DNA of 64,000 nt from JBFONV01 sp040779335 (lineage in GTDB: Bacteria > Pseudomonadota > Gammaproteobacteria > Enterobacterales > Alteromonadaceae), in assembly GCA_040779335.1 (NCBI GenBank), contig JBFONV010000005.1:1-64000 (forward strand). Reading direction: 5' to 3'. Made by a program: the position numbers and the translations under genes. This document shows, piece after piece, positions 63,539-64,000 of the stretch. The notes under the pieces were generated by a model. It saw only the letters and a list, made by a program, of their open reading frames with translations. It had not been told where the DNA came from and made no database searches. Numbering within the stretch: the stretch's first letter is position 1; the number at the start of each line of letters is the position of its first letter.

Positions 63539-64000
63539 TTATTCGCCATCGGCTAGTAACGTTACTAGCACCGCGTTTTGTGCCCACATTCGGTTTTCAG
63601 CTTGTTGAAAGGCAACGCAGTGGTCGCTATCAAATAATTCTTCGGTTATTTCCTGCCCTAAATGGGCGGGTTGACAATGCATAACGACATTTGCCTGGGT
63701 ATTCTTCATTAGCTGGTGATCTACTTGATAAGCAGAAAATGCCGTCAATATATCGTTAACACTTTTATCGTCTCCCATGGAAACCCAAGTATCAGTATAA
63801 ATGGCATTTTGAGGACCTATTGCGTTAATATCTGAGGTTAAAGTTAACGTTGAACCAGCAGCTTTCGCTAACGTTGCAGCCTTATTAAACATCATAGCGT
63901 CAGGACCAAATCCTGGAGGGCATACTAAGGTAAAATCTACCCCTAAAACTGCTGCCATGATCATCAATGAATTGGAGACATTATTACCGTCGCCGACATA
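63539..64000 (-). CDS. argF: Ornithine carbamoyltransferase, C-terminal part (runs off the window)
   Basis: The gene extends past the right edge; the frame is open to base 64000 (reading YVGDGNNVSNSLMIMAAV). Visible are the carbamoyl-phosphate/ornithine domain segments TLVCPPGFGP, YTDTWVSMGDD, the substrate loop HCQPAH and AENRMWAQNAVL. In most enzymes the loop is HCLP; here it is HCQP. It heads the argF-G-H-A group visible here, with a 41-bp gap to argG. Confidence 0.93.
   Translation of the reverse strand, partial: YVGDGNNVSNSLMIMAAVLGVDFTLVCPPGFGPDAMMFNKAATLAKAAGSTLTLTSDINAIGPQNAIYTDTWVSMGDDKSVNDILTAFSAYQVDHQLMKNTQANVVMHCQPAHLGQEITEELFDSDHCVAFQQAENRMWAQNAVLVTLLADGE

Overview
The window is an A+T-rich chromosomal segment of a marine gammaproteobacterium of the order Alteromonadales, most likely Colwelliaceae (Colwellia/Thalassotalea type). 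This assignment is inferred from gene content and order: purH/purD next to an rRNA-type promoter, prmA-dusB-fis, aroK-aroB-damX-dam-(insert)-rpe-trpS, divergent pilMNOPQ and mrcA, and an arg cluster with a fused ArgH-GNAT. No CRISPR array, tRNA gene, integrase or intact insertion sequence was recognised.

Region by region. 1-7.6 kb: a leftward rRNA-type promoter at the edge, a secreted helical-repeat protein, then purH, a secreted methyltransferase and purD, fis, dusB and prmA on the minus strand. 7.8-15 kb: a solute-binding-like protein, rraA, a siroheme synthase with a truncated methyltransferase half, a spermidine-synthase-like protein, then nhaR divergent from nhaA, which is followed by a Rap1a-like protein, a ribosome-hibernation-type protein and a BI-1/YccA membrane protein. 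15-19.5 kb: a four-gene flavin reductase/DUF3429/DCC/SDR operon converging on a tight five-gene operon of small proteins (DUF6482, DUF3081-like, HAD, CIA30, Trp-rich). 19.7-24.5 kb: a four-gene operon that fits a closed cycle for making and recycling the compatible solute glucosylglycerate. 24.5-41 kb: an accessory region of secreted peptidases (two S41, DUF885, S10), AraC and LuxR regulators, an RND pump and an Nramp-type transporter next to yjbR. It is punctuated by four decayed copies of the yjbR 3' end, one of which still carries a frameshifted piece of the Nramp gene. 41.6-43.9 kb: a secreted trypsin-like protease overlapping a membrane FHA protein. 43.9-64 kb: conserved housekeeping genes trpS, rpe, dam, damX, aroB, aroK, pilQPONM, mrcA, argA, argH(GNAT), argG and the 3' part of argF, with a TorF-like porin and two small genes inserted between rpe and dam.

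The most interesting items are the glucosylglycerate operon, the repeated nramp-yjbR relics that divide 26-40 kb into modules, the protease-FHA pair, the siroheme synthase with a degenerate half, and the NhaA-linked orphan Rap1a-like protein. All family names are from reading translated sequence by eye; no database search was run.
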